Assembly (NCBI GenBank): GCA_002423615.1
Contig: DIKO01000114.1
Location: 1-18,555, forward strand
Reading direction: 5' to 3'
DNA length: 18,555 bases
DNA from: Desulfobacteraceae bacterium UBA5616
GTDB lineage: Bacteria; Desulfobacterota; Desulfobacteria; Desulfobacterales; UBA5616
Every line of letters starts with the position of its first letter. Position 1 is the stretch's first letter. Below, piece by piece: positions 6,323 through 14,342 of this stretch. The notes under the pieces were generated by a model. That model was not told the DNA's origin and did not search any database. It was given only the letters and a program-made list of their open reading frames with translations. The position numbers and the translations under genes are program-made.

Positions 6323-8395
6323 TTATTCCTGGCTTTTTTTGACCTCTTCGATTATTTTTTCAGCCAACTGGACCGGAACTTCATCATAATGTGAAAATTC
6401 AAGCGTAAATATCCCCCTGCCGCCGGTCATGGAATTCAGGTCCGGGGCATAAGTGAGGATTTCCGACATGGGCACATGGGCGTTGATGGTCTGATTTTTT
6501 CCGGCACTGTCCATGCCGAGAACCCTGCCGCGACGGCTGTTGAGATCTCCCATGATATCTCCCATAAAATCGTCCGGAGCGGTGACGGCAACTTTCATGA
6601 TGGGTTCGAGCAATACCGGTCCCGCTTCCTGGGCGGCTTTTTTAAAGGCCAGAGATCCGGCGATCTTGAAGGCCATTTCCGATGAGTCAACCGAATGATA
6701 AGATCCGTCATCCAGCGTGACCCTGAAATCGATACAGGGAAATCCGGCCAGGACCCCTTTGTCGCAGGATTCGAGAATTCCTTTTTCAACTGCCGGGATA
6801 TAGGTCCTGGGGATGGATCCCCCCACGATGGCATCCACGAACTCAAATCCCTTTCCCCGTTCCAGAGGTTCCATCTGAATCCAGCAATCCCCGAATTGTC
6901 CATGTCCGCCGGACTGCTTCTTATGACGGCCCTGGACCCTGACCTTTTTCTTGATGGTTTCCCTGTAGGGCACCTTCGGCGTTTTTAAATTCACTTCAAC
7001 ATTGAATTTTCTTTTCATTTTTTCGATGGTGGTCTCGATATGGACCTGGCCCATTCCGGAAAGCAGCGTCTGCCGGGTTTCCGCATTGCGCTCGATCTTC
7101 AGGGCCATGTCCTCTTCCAGCAGTTTGGACAGGGAAGACACGATTTTGTCCTCATCGCCCTGGGATTTGGGTTCTACGGCGAATGAAATCAGCGGCGGCA
7201 TGGGTTTAGCGGATTTATATATGATTTTGCCGTCTTCAGCGCAGAGGGTATCGCCGGTTTTGGTTTCCTTCAATTTGGCCACAGCGACAATGGCCCCCGG
7301 ACCGGCCCCGTCGATGGGTTTCTGTTCTTTTCCGGCGATGAGCAGCAACTGGTTGAATCTTTCACGGACTTCCTTGCTGCAGTTGTAAAAATTGCCGTCC
7401 GAGCCCAGTTTGCCTGAAACGATCCGGAAGATGGTGAGCCGGCCTGCAAATGGATCTGCAATGGTTTTAAACACGAAACCGGAGAAGGGTTCGTTCGGGT
7501 CGGGCAATCGTTTAATTTCTTCCTTGGTCTTGGGATCGATTCCGATTTTCGCGCCTTTGTCCGCAGGCGAGGGCATCCATGCGGCAACGGCATCCATTAA
7601 AAGATCAATGCCGATATCCTTGATGGCGGAACCGCAGAGAATCGGAATGATGGTGCCGGCTATAACTCCCTTTTTGAGTGCGCCATATAATTCCTCATCA
7701 CTGATGGAATCTCCCTCGAGGTACCGTTCCATGAGCTTATCGTCGGCTTCTACAATATTTTCAATCAGGGAATCTCTTTCAGCTTCGGCGTCGCTTTTCA
7801 GATCCTCCGGAATATCTGAAATTTTACCTTTCCCTTCATTGTCATAGGTATAGGCTTTCATCGCGATCAGATCGATAATGCCGGTAAAACCGGCTTCAGC
7901 GCCGATGGGCAATTGAACGACGATGGGTTTGGGCTCCAGGCAAGCAACGGCATCCTCGACGGTTTTACCGAAATCCGCACGTTCCTTGTCCATTTTATTG
8001 ACAAATATCAATCGCGGCTGGTTGAATTCTTCGGCAAGTGCCCATGCCTGTTCAGACTGTACCTTGACGCCGTCTACGGCGTCGATAACCACAACAGCAC
8101 TGTCGGCCCCTTGCATGCACATTTTCGTGTCCGTGAAAAAATTCTGATCGCCGGGAGTATCAATAATGCTGATGGGCTGTTTCTTCCAGTTGAATTGATG
8201 GAAACCGCTGCTGATGCTGGCTTGGCGCTTAATCTCTTCAGGCTCGAAATCCATCGCTGTATTGCCTTCCTCAACGCGTCCCAAACGATTGGTGACGCCG
8301 GTTTTGAACAGCATGATTTCGGCAAGGGATGTTTTACCTGAACCGCCATGCCCGATAAAAACGATATTCCTAAGTTTATCCACAGCTTCAGTCAT
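6323..8395 (-). CDS. fusA2: EF-G-like translation GTPase (EF-G2 / TTHA1498 type)
   Basis: A 690-residue protein with the full EF-G layout: GTPase domain I, then domains II-V, including the domain IV/V region (HGQFGDCWIQMEPL, VDSSEMAFKIAG, LEPIMKVAV, GDLNSRRGRVLGMD). P-loop GHGGSGKT (15-22), DTPG (79-82) and NKMD (133-136) are intact, so GTP binding is expected. It departs from standard EF-G in key places. The catalytic His after DTPG is Asp (D83), the switch I RGITI is RQASI, and the P-loop is GHGGSGKT instead of GHIDAGKT. These fit the second EF-G class, represented by Thermus EF-G-2, whose exact role is unsettled. GAGAGGAG sits just before the ATG (8393-8395). It lies 168 nt beyond tlyA, probably with its own promoter. 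The main EF-G should be encoded elsewhere with rpsL/rpsG. Confidence 0.9.
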   Translation of the reverse strand: MTEAVDKLRNIVFIGHGGSGKTSLAEIMLFKTGVTNRLGRVEEGNTAMDFEPEEIKRQASISSGFHQFNWKKQPISIIDTPGDQNFFTDTKMCMQGADSAVVVIDAVDGVKVQSEQAWALAEEFNQPRLIFVNKMDKERADFGKTVEDAVACLEPKPIVVQLPIGAEAGFTGIIDLIAMKAYTYDNEGKGKISDIPEDLKSDAEAERDSLIENIVEADDKLMERYLEGDSISDEELYGALKKGVIAGTIIPILCGSAIKDIGIDLLMDAVAAWMPSPADKGAKIGIDPKTKEEIKRLPDPNEPFSGFVFKTIADPFAGRLTIFRIVSGKLGSDGNFYNCSKEVRERFNQLLLIAGKEQKPIDGAGPGAIVAVAKLKETKTGDTLCAEDGKIIYKSAKPMPPLISFAVEPKSQGDEDKIVSSLSKLLEEDMALKIERNAETRQTLLSGMGQVHIETTIEKMKRKFNVEVNLKTPKVPYRETIKKKVRVQGRHKKQSGGHGQFGDCWIQMEPLERGKGFEFVDAIVGGSIPRTYIPAVEKGILESCDKGVLAGFPCIDFRVTLDDGSYHSVDSSEMAFKIAGSLAFKKAAQEAGPVLLEPIMKVAVTAPDDFMGDIMGDLNSRRGRVLGMDSAGKNQTINAHVPMSEILTYAPDLNSMTGGRGIFTLEFSHYDEVPVQLAEKIIEEVKKSQE

Positions 8396-8481
8396 TTACG
8401 CTCCTCTCTACATCATGGATTTGAATAAAAACGGCTGTTTATCGCAAATTTACCAAACTCTGATTCCGTATCTGGTATATC

Positions 8482-8507
8482 AAAAAAAATCAAGCCAAAA
8501 ATCCTTG
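8482..8507 (-). terminator. Weak candidate terminator after tlyA
   Basis: On the - strand CAAG, a 9-base loop and CTTG (8507-8491) are followed by A and then eight T (8489-8482). The T run is good but the stem is only 4 bp, so termination would be weak at best. The remaining 8396-8481 is AT-rich and should hold the start signals of the EF-G-like gene. I could not settle on a -35/-10 pair. Confidence 0.25.
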
Positions 8508-8563
8508 TCGATTCAGGCGGCTAAAGGGTCTTTTAACGATGTTCCCATAGTCCGCCGGCACCC

Positions 8564-9313
8564 TCAGACATCCTGTTTCAAAGAAATCATAAACTCCTCA
8601 TTTCCTTTGGCGCCTGAAATGGGAGAAGGGATGACGCCTTCGGGATGAAGACCCATCCGGACAAAGAAACGCAGCAATTCTTCAATAACTTCGACCTTCA
8701 GGGCTGGATCCCGAACGATTCCTCCCTTTCCGACCTTTCCTTTTCCAACTTCAAACTGCGGTTTGATCAAGGCCAGGACACGGGACGGGGTTTTCATGAA
8801 TTTCATTGCGGCCGGTACAACGATTTTAAGGGAAATAAAGGATGCGTCAATTACGGCCAGATCGACCGGGCAGGCGAGGGCATCGGGTTCAAGATATCGG
8901 ATATTGGCCCTCTCAATTACCGTCACCCGCGAATCGGTTCGGAGTTTCCATGCCAACTGACCATATCCCACATCCACGGCAAAAACATGGGATGCGCCTG
9001 CCTGAAGGAGGCAGTCGGTAAATCCTCCGGTAGACGCCCCCACATCGAGGCAGACAAGATGGCTGACATCGATGTTGAAGTGCGCAAGGGCATGGGATAA
9101 TTTCAGCCCGCCCCGGCTGACATACGGTATATCCTCGTCCTTGATACGGATATCATCGATGGCGGAAACCATTCTGCCCGATTTGAAAACGGGAATCTTG
9201 TTCACCAGGACCTTGCCGGATAAAATAAGGTGCCGGCTGCGCAGGCGGGTGGGTGCCAGGTTCCTTTCCGTCAGAAGGATATCCAGTCTTTTTTTGGGAT
9301 TGCCCGCCGCCAT
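8564..9313 (-). CDS. tlyA: TlyA family rRNA 2'-O-methyltransferase (hemolysin A-like)
   Basis: TlyA transfers a methyl group from SAM to ribose 2'-OH of rRNA cytidines. The start is taken at ATG 9311-9313, which overlaps the dxs stop as TGATG and gives 249 residues, the usual size. A longer frame to 9472 would only add non-homologous residues inside dxs. Residues 7-65 are an S4 RNA-binding domain (KKRLDILLTERNLAPTRLR, then GKVLVN). The RrmJ/FtsJ-like fold follows, with the SAM loop LDVGASTGGFTD (89-100), K71 in SRGGLKL, D156 in VIDASFISL and K184 in ALIKPQFE. These are plausible parts of the K-D-K-E catalytic set. It closes the xseA-xseB-ispA-dxs-tlyA cluster, a widely conserved order. Some members were called hemolysins, but there is no sequence sign of secretion. 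Confidence 0.94.
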   Translation of the reverse strand: MAAGNPKKRLDILLTERNLAPTRLRSRHLILSGKVLVNKIPVFKSGRMVSAIDDIRIKDEDIPYVSRGGLKLSHALAHFNIDVSHLVCLDVGASTGGFTDCLLQAGASHVFAVDVGYGQLAWKLRTDSRVTVIERANIRYLEPDALACPVDLAVIDASFISLKIVVPAAMKFMKTPSRVLALIKPQFEVGKGKVGKGGIVRDPALKVEVIEELLRFFVRMGLHPEGVIPSPISGAKGNEEFMISLKQDV

Positions 9314-11193
9314 CAGATCGATTCGCCGCACAATTGCAGGGCTGTACGGGCGATACCATCGCAATCGATGCCGTATTTCGAGATCAGCAGACCCTGAGGA
9401 CCGTGTTCGACAAACCCCTGAAGGCCCAGCCGCTTCAGGCGACAGCCGGTAACGCCCCGGTCCATCAGGCATTCGGCCACGGCACTGCCGAAACCACCCC
9501 GCAGCATGTGCTCCTCCACGGTAATAATCCGGCGGATTTCCGATGCGAGGGTACAGATCAGGTCTTCATCCAGAGGTTTCACAAAACGGCAGTTGACCAC
9601 TGTCGCCGATATGCCGGTAGCGGCCAATCTCTCCTGTGCGGCCAGGGATTCGCATACGGAACGTCCGATGGCCAGAATGAGGACATCCCCCCCGCGGGTC
9701 AACACCTCCGCCTTGCCGATGGGAAGGATTTCCTGATGGGCGTCGATCACGCATCCCACCCCCGGTCCCCGGGGGTATCGGAACGAGATGGGGCCTTCAT
9801 CATAATAAAGGGCCGTCGTCATCATCCGGCAGAGCTCATTTTCATCCTTTGGCGCCATGACCACCATATTGGGGAGATGCCGCATGAACGCAAAATCAAA
9901 GAGGCCGTGATGGGTGGGGCCGTCCTCCCCCACAATTCCGCCCCTGTCGATGGCGAATTTCACCGGAAGGGATTCTATACAGACATCATGAACGATCTGG
10001 TCATAAGCCCTTTGCAGAAAGGTGGAATATATTGCCACAAAGGGCTTGAGTTTTTCGCTGGCCACCCCGGCCGCAAAGGTCACCCCGTGTTGTTCGGCAA
10101 TGCCCACATCAAAAAAACGGTCCGGGAACCGCCTGGCGAATTCAGCAAGACCCGTGCCTTCAGGCATGGCCGCCGTGACGGCAACGAGTTTTTCATCCAG
10201 GGCCCCCAGTTCCACCATTTTTTCGCCGAAAACCTGTGTATATGTATGGGCATCCGTTTGGCTCTTGTTGCAGTTTCCCGTTTTAATTTCAAAAGAACTC
10301 ACACCATGGAAATATACGGGATTATTTTCGGCCGGAGGATATCCCTTTCCCTTGGTGGTCCTGACATGAAGCAGAACAGGCTCTTTAAGTTCCTTTATAT
10401 TGTTCAGGATATCAATGAGATGATTCAGTTTATGGCCGTTGATGGGGCCGAAATATTCAAAGCCGAAGGCTTCAAACAGCATACCGGGAGTGACAAAGGT
10501 TTTGAAGGATTCCTCGCTGCGCTTGGCAAACTCATAAATATCGCTGCCGATGCGGGGAAGGGATTTTAAAAAATCGCCGAAATTTTTCCGGATATCCTGA
10601 AAATATTTTGAAGAAAGCCTGCGGCTTAAGAACGATGAAAGGGCGCCGACATTGGGCGAAATGGACATGTCATTGTCGTTTAAAATGACAATGAGGTCCT
10701 TGTGAATGTCTCCGGTCTGATTAAGTCCTTCATACGCCATGCCGGCGGTCATGGAACCGTCCCCGATGACGACGATGATTTTGTCTTTACGTTTCTTCAG
10801 GCGGTTGGCGATGGCGATACCCAGACCTGCGGATATGGAGGTGCTGCTATGACCTGTGGTGAACGCGTCAAATGGGCTTTCGCTCATTTTGGTAAATCCG
10901 GAAATTCCCCCGTGCTGCCTCAGGGTATGAAACTGTTGACGCCTTCCCGTAATTATTTTGTGTGCATAAGATTGATGCCCCACGTCCCATATGATTTTAT
11001 CCCGGGGCAGGTCAAAGACATAATGCAGGGCAATGGCCAGCTCCACCGTTCCCAGGCTGGATGCCAGATGGCCCCCGTTTCTGGAAACCACGTCAACGAT
11101 CATTTCCCTGATTTCATTTGCCAGAACGGAAAGTTCACCAAGAGACAACTGTTTGAGATTTTCAGGGGAATCTATTTTCTGTAAAACACTCAA
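9313..11193 (-). CDS. dxs: 1-deoxy-D-xylulose-5-phosphate synthase
   Basis: DXS condenses pyruvate and glyceraldehyde 3-phosphate with thiamine diphosphate in the first MEP-pathway step, which leads to isopentenyl diphosphate. Its 626 residues are typical. Visible motifs: SRNGGHLASSLGTVEL with the catalytic His (H42, equivalent to E. coli H49), VGHQSYAHKI, GHSSTSIS, the ThDP/Mg loop GDGSMTAG (144-151), and the transketolase-like pyrimidine-domain stretch VGIAEQHGVTFAAG. The start codon is TTG at 11193, with CAAGGC at 11205-11210 as a distant Shine-Dalgarno. The in-frame alternative, M31, would delete the ThDP-binding start of the protein. The start lies 20 nt after the ispA stop, and the stop overlaps tlyA. 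Dxs and IspA supply the precursor and the chain elongation of the same pathway. Confidence 0.97.
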   Translation of the reverse strand: MSVLQKIDSPENLKQLSLGELSVLANEIREMIVDVVSRNGGHLASSLGTVELAIALHYVFDLPRDKIIWDVGHQSYAHKIITGRRQQFHTLRQHGGISGFTKMSESPFDAFTTGHSSTSISAGLGIAIANRLKKRKDKIIVVIGDGSMTAGMAYEGLNQTGDIHKDLIVILNDNDMSISPNVGALSSFLSRRLSSKYFQDIRKNFGDFLKSLPRIGSDIYEFAKRSEESFKTFVTPGMLFEAFGFEYFGPINGHKLNHLIDILNNIKELKEPVLLHVRTTKGKGYPPAENNPVYFHGVSSFEIKTGNCNKSQTDAHTYTQVFGEKMVELGALDEKLVAVTAAMPEGTGLAEFARRFPDRFFDVGIAEQHGVTFAAGVASEKLKPFVAIYSTFLQRAYDQIVHDVCIESLPVKFAIDRGGIVGEDGPTHHGLFDFAFMRHLPNMVVMAPKDENELCRMMTTALYYDEGPISFRYPRGPGVGCVIDAHQEILPIGKAEVLTRGGDVLILAIGRSVCESLAAQERLAATGISATVVNCRFVKPLDEDLICTLASEIRRIITVEEHMLRGGFGSAVAECLMDRGVTGCRLKRLGLQGFVEHGPQGLLISKYGIDCDGIARTALQLCGESI

Positions 11194-11213
11194 AGAGAAT
11201 TCATGCCTTGTAT

Positions 11214-12116
11214 CTATTTTTTTCGGTTAATAACATAATTTGCAATTTCACGGAGAGGTATTGCGTGTCTATCAAAATCCCTAAGGGCCTGCAAGGCGTT
11301 TTGAACGAGCTCTGCGGCAAATTGTCTGGATAGATCCAGTCCCATGAGGGCGGGGTAGGTATTTTTGTTTTTTGCCGCATCGCAACCGGCGGCTTTTCCC
11401 ATGAGTTTTGGATCTCCTTCAACATCCAGAATATCATCGATGACCTGAAAAGCGATCCCGATGAATTGACCGAACAGGTCCAGAGCCTCGATCCGGGCTT
11501 CACTTCCTCCACCCAGAACAGCGCCGGAAACCACCGAAGCCCGAATCAGTGCCCCGGTTTTCATTGAATGCATTTCTTTTAATTTTTCAGTGGTGATGAA
11601 TTTGCCCTGATTGATCATATCCAGCATCTGCCCGCCTACCATGCCTTTGTACCCCGCTGCCTCGGAAATGATCCGGATGACCTTCAGATGATTTGCGATA
11701 CCGCAGGTTTCCATATTTTCCGGGCAGGACAAAATTTCAAAGGCAAGGGTCAGCAGCGCATCGCCGGCCAGGATAGCGGTGGCCTCATCATATTGGATAT
11801 GACAGGTGGGTTTGCCACGCCTGAGCCTGTCATTATCCATTGCCGGAAGATCGTCGTGAATCAGCGAATAGGTATGAATCATCTCCAAAGCACAGGCGGC
11901 CCGAACCACCTCAGGGGTGCACTCGCCTCCTACAGCTTCCGCGGCGGATAGCAGAAGGATAGGGCGGAGTCGCTTCCCTCCTGCTGAAAGGGAATACTGC
12001 ATGGCCTCGACCACCCGGTTGACGGGCGGTTTCAGATTGAAAAATTGATCGATCGCGGCGTTGACCAGCCGGCGCTTTTCGTCCAGATATGCATTGAGCG
12101 TAAACATGTCATCCAT
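11214..12116 (-). CDS. ispA: Farnesyl/geranylgeranyl diphosphate synthase
   Basis: This prenyltransferase elongates DMAPP with IPP to C15 or C20 diphosphate in the cytoplasm. Its 300 residues are typical. GGKRLRP (46-52), the first Asp-rich motif DDLPAMD (88-94) and the second DDILD (227-231) are all present, with the GQMLDM helix between them. The stretch before the first motif, HTYSLIHDD, is like E. coli IspA, which favours an FPP synthase, but product length cannot be read with certainty. The ATG at 12116 has no strong Shine-Dalgarno. An in-frame ATG at 12107 is an alternative. It lies 57 nt after xseB and 20 nt before dxs. Confidence 0.94.
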   Translation of the reverse strand: MDDMFTLNAYLDEKRRLVNAAIDQFFNLKPPVNRVVEAMQYSLSAGGKRLRPILLLSAAEAVGGECTPEVVRAACALEMIHTYSLIHDDLPAMDNDRLRRGKPTCHIQYDEATAILAGDALLTLAFEILSCPENMETCGIANHLKVIRIISEAAGYKGMVGGQMLDMINQGKFITTEKLKEMHSMKTGALIRASVVSGAVLGGGSEARIEALDLFGQFIGIAFQVIDDILDVEGDPKLMGKAAGCDAAKNKNTYPALMGLDLSRQFAAELVQNALQALRDFDRHAIPLREIANYVINRKK

Positions 12117-12173
12117 GTGAATTCGTGGAATTAAGAAGAACCCGCAATTATTGGAAAAACCCTTGCCGATGGG

Positions 12174-12422
12174 TTAAAATGCGTCATCAGGTTCGGGATC
12201 ATTGTCCAAAAATGGTTGTTCCATAACCCGGCCATCCTGATTTTTCAACAGAAGGGTTATTTTTTTTTCGGTTTCATCGAGCATCCGACCACAGAATTGA
12301 GACAGTTCAATGCCCTCCTCGAACTTTTTAATGGCCTTTTCAAGGGGTAGGTCCCCTGATTCCAGTTCATGGACGATCTGTTCCAGTTGTTGCATGGATT
12401 GATCAAAGGTCTTTTTTGCCAT
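12174..12422 (-). CDS. xseB: Exodeoxyribonuclease VII small subunit
   Basis: An 82-residue protein of the XseB family. FDQSMQQLEQIVHELESGD, LPLEKAIKKFEEG and a helical continuation to about residue 62 make the conserved helical hairpin, with an acidic tail after it. Several XseB chains bind one XseA, and the enzyme degrades single-stranded DNA from both ends. The ATG (12420-12422) is preceded by AAAGGAAAT about 7 nt away and overlaps the xseA stop by 20 nt, which fits coupled production of the two subunits. Confidence 0.95.
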   Translation of the reverse strand: MAKKTFDQSMQQLEQIVHELESGDLPLEKAIKKFEEGIELSQFCGRMLDETEKKITLLLKNQDGRVMEQPFLDNDPEPDDAF

Positions 12423-13758
12423 CGGCTGATTTCCTTTCCACCCTGCATATCAAAATGCCTTTTTCCAGTATAATTTCAAGTTCCTGTTCAATAAAGACCG
12501 TATCCGGGTCCCTCACCGTATCTGCCCGGGGAATGGTCCGCGTGATGCTGTATCCCCGTTTTAAAACAGCCATGGGGCTTAGCGTGTACAGTTGGGCAAC
12601 ATATTCCCGAAGCGTCGACCGGTGTTGAAGAATAGTTAATTGTATTAATTTGAATAAGATATTAATATTTTGATAAAGTATTTCTTTATTATTTGCCACC
12701 AGTTGCAGGGGATTATTCGTCATCAAAGACTTTTTTCTCCAGACTAGCCTGTCCTGTTTTTGATGAAGAAGGGAAAAAATGGATCGTATCATCCTATCGG
12801 TGATGTCATCCAACCGGAGCCGCAAGTCCTGTATCCTTTTCTTGGGATGTACAAGGCGATTGGTCAGCTCTTCCAAACGGTCCTTTTGCCGAACCACATG
12901 CCGTGTGAGGTTGCGCTTGAGATGAGACAGCAATTCAACGTGTTTCAGGACAAGTTCTCTTTTGACCGGCACAACCATTTCCGCGGCGGCCGAGGGTGTC
13001 GGCGCTCGGAGATCGGCCACAAAATCGCAGATGGTGTAGTCGATTTCATGTCCCACGGCTGAAACCACCGGTATGGTTGAGGCGAAAATTGCCCGGGCAA
13101 CGGATTCGGAATTAAAGGCCTTGAGATCTTCGAGGGAACCGCCGCCCCTGGCGAGAATAATCACCTCGGTGCCCATTCGGCTGTTCAGCAGGCAAAGGGC
13201 ATCCGCGATATCTCTTTCGGCGCCGTCACCCTGAACCTTGACCGGGACGATTTCAATGGGCATATCGGGGAACCGCCTGTGGGTCACGTGCAGGATATCG
13301 TGAACCACAGCTCCTGTCGGGGATGTGATAACGGAGATTTTTTTCGGTAAAAACGGCAGGGGTAATTTTTCCCCCTCATCAAACAGCCCCTCATCAAACA
13401 GCTTTTTTTTTAATTGCTCAAAAGCGACCTGCAGCTCGCCGATACCTTTGGGTTCAATGTATTCAAAAATTATCTGATAAGTTCCACGGGGCTCATAAAC
13501 GCTGATTCTGCCGAGACCGAGAATGCTTATGCCATCCTTCAGGTCAAAATTCAGACTCCGGCTTTGGCCCTTGAACAGGACGCCGCTGATCTGGGACCCG
13601 GCGTCTTTTAGTGTGAAATAACAATGGCCGGATGAGGGAATCCGAAAATTGGAAATTTCTCCACTGACCCATATAAATGGAAACTGCTCTTCCAGGAGGC
13701 CCTTGATGGCGGAGGTTATTTCTGAAACCGAATAGATCCGTCTTTCGATTTTATTCAT
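12403..13758 (-). CDS. xseA: Exodeoxyribonuclease VII large subunit
   Basis: The catalytic subunit of exonuclease VII, which cuts single-stranded DNA to acid-soluble pieces in repair. It has 451 residues, the normal size. An N-terminal OB fold (about 20-100, with FIWVSGEISNF and GHCYFTLKD) is followed by the family's catalytic region: KKISVITSPTGAVVHDI (139-155), ARGGGSLEDL (203-212), VGHEID (235-240) and RAPTPSAAAE (251-260). The C-terminal half is long helices that hold XseB. The ATG at 13758 has only a weak ribosome-binding site. It follows the uncharacterised gene by 44 nt and overlaps xseB by 20 nt. Residues 120-129 (LFDEG twice) are coded by a perfect 15-bp tandem repeat. Confidence 0.96.
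   Translation of the reverse strand: MNKIERRIYSVSEITSAIKGLLEEQFPFIWVSGEISNFRIPSSGHCYFTLKDAGSQISGVLFKGQSRSLNFDLKDGISILGLGRISVYEPRGTYQIIFEYIEPKGIGELQVAFEQLKKKLFDEGLFDEGEKLPLPFLPKKISVITSPTGAVVHDILHVTHRRFPDMPIEIVPVKVQGDGAERDIADALCLLNSRMGTEVIILARGGGSLEDLKAFNSESVARAIFASTIPVVSAVGHEIDYTICDFVADLRAPTPSAAAEMVVPVKRELVLKHVELLSHLKRNLTRHVVRQKDRLEELTNRLVHPKKRIQDLRLRLDDITDRMIRSIFSLLHQKQDRLVWRKKSLMTNNPLQLVANNKEILYQNINILFKLIQLTILQHRSTLREYVAQLYTLSPMAVLKRGYSITRTIPRADTVRDPDTVFIEQELEIILEKGILICRVERKSADGKKDL
13372..13401 (-). repeat. 15-bp tandem duplication inside xseA
   Basis: The unit cccctcatcaaacag occurs twice in a row (13372-13386 and 13387-13401) and is immediately followed by C and nine T. It codes for LFDEG-LFDEG. 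Since XseA normally has a similar stretch (EGLFD) here, the repeat does not obviously lengthen the protein. It may reflect replication slippage. Confidence 0.85.
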
Positions 13759-13802
13759 AACGTCTGATAAGGTATATTATGTAAACTTTTATGCATGCGT
13801 AT

Positions 13803-14138
13803 TTATTTTCCGGGACATGTCGCCCCTATCTGTTCTGTTTCGGTGTCCACCGGTACTTCGGATTCTTTTTTCTTTCTGTTTGGTTTATCCAATAAGGCCC
13901 TTACCGTGGGGACAACATATATATTTTCGTGGTCCATTTCCCGCAGGCATGAAGCCAGAATCCGGTTTTTTCCGTATATGGTTTCATGTTTGTCCATGAC
14001 AAAAATGGTTTTATCCCTGACTTTGCACAGACCGCTTTTCACGTGGATACCGGTTTTTCTCAGGTTATGCTCGCTGACCAGTATCCCGAGTTTTTCGGCG
14101 AGCTGTCTCAATTCCAGATAAATCTGCTCCGGCTGCAT
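13803..14138 (-). CDS. Conserved-looking hypothetical protein upstream of xseA
   Basis: I place the start at ATG 14136-14138 (111 residues), where the protein-like sequence begins (MQPEQIYLELRQLAEKLGI). A longer frame to a TTG at 14264 would add 42 residues that overlap likely promoter DNA. The chain shows an N-terminal helix, then GIHVKSGLCKVRDKTIFVMD (30-49), which looks like two beta strands with a glycine turn, then an alternating helix and ENIYVVPTVRALLD (71-84). The last 25 residues are charged and probably disordered. There is no signal peptide or membrane segment. I do not recognise a named family. A single AGGG lies about 11 nt upstream. It precedes xseA by 44 nt on the same strand, so it is probably the first gene of the xseA-tlyA operon. 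Confidence 0.65.
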   Translation of the reverse strand: MQPEQIYLELRQLAEKLGILVSEHNLRKTGIHVKSGLCKVRDKTIFVMDKHETIYGKNRILASCLREMDHENIYVVPTVRALLDKPNRKKKESEVPVDTETEQIGATCPGK

Positions 14139-14200
14139 GTTTTTTTGCCCTAACGGATTGCCCTGAAAGACGATTTTATTCCTGTTGATCTGCTTTCTTC

Positions 14201-14228
14201 TTGAAAAGCCCAAAGGCTGTGTTATATT
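14201..14228 (+). promoter_or_regulatory. Candidate sigma70-type promoter for the Bax-inhibitor-1 gene
   Basis: TTGAAA (14201-14206, 5 of 6), a 16-base spacer and TATATT (14223-14228, 5 of 6) read toward the membrane-protein gene, leaving a leader of about 108 nt. The spacer contains a small dyad, AGCC-CAAA-GGCT (14207-14218), that could be a regulator site. The opposite strand must also carry the promoter of the xseA cluster, but I see only a poorly spaced TTGATC/TATAAC pair there. Confidence 0.5.
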
Positions 14229-14342
14229 CGCGCCAAGGTTATATCCTTTTTCAGGAACGATCAATCTTTAAGTTGGCTTTTAGCCGGCAATTTTTTAGTT
14301 GGAAAAATAATTTAAGATCAGCACTTTTCAGGAGGTAAAAAA

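Noticed and set aside
9314..9472. A 53-residue N-terminal extension of TlyA
   Set aside because: It would lie inside dxs in another frame. The TGATG overlap at 9311-9315 and the S4 domain at the new start favour the shorter form.
9253..10569. A 438-residue open frame on the + strand opposite dxs
   Set aside because: It lies wholly opposite dxs and tlyA, which have clear catalytic motifs. Its own sequence has no domain-like pattern, so it is an antisense shadow.
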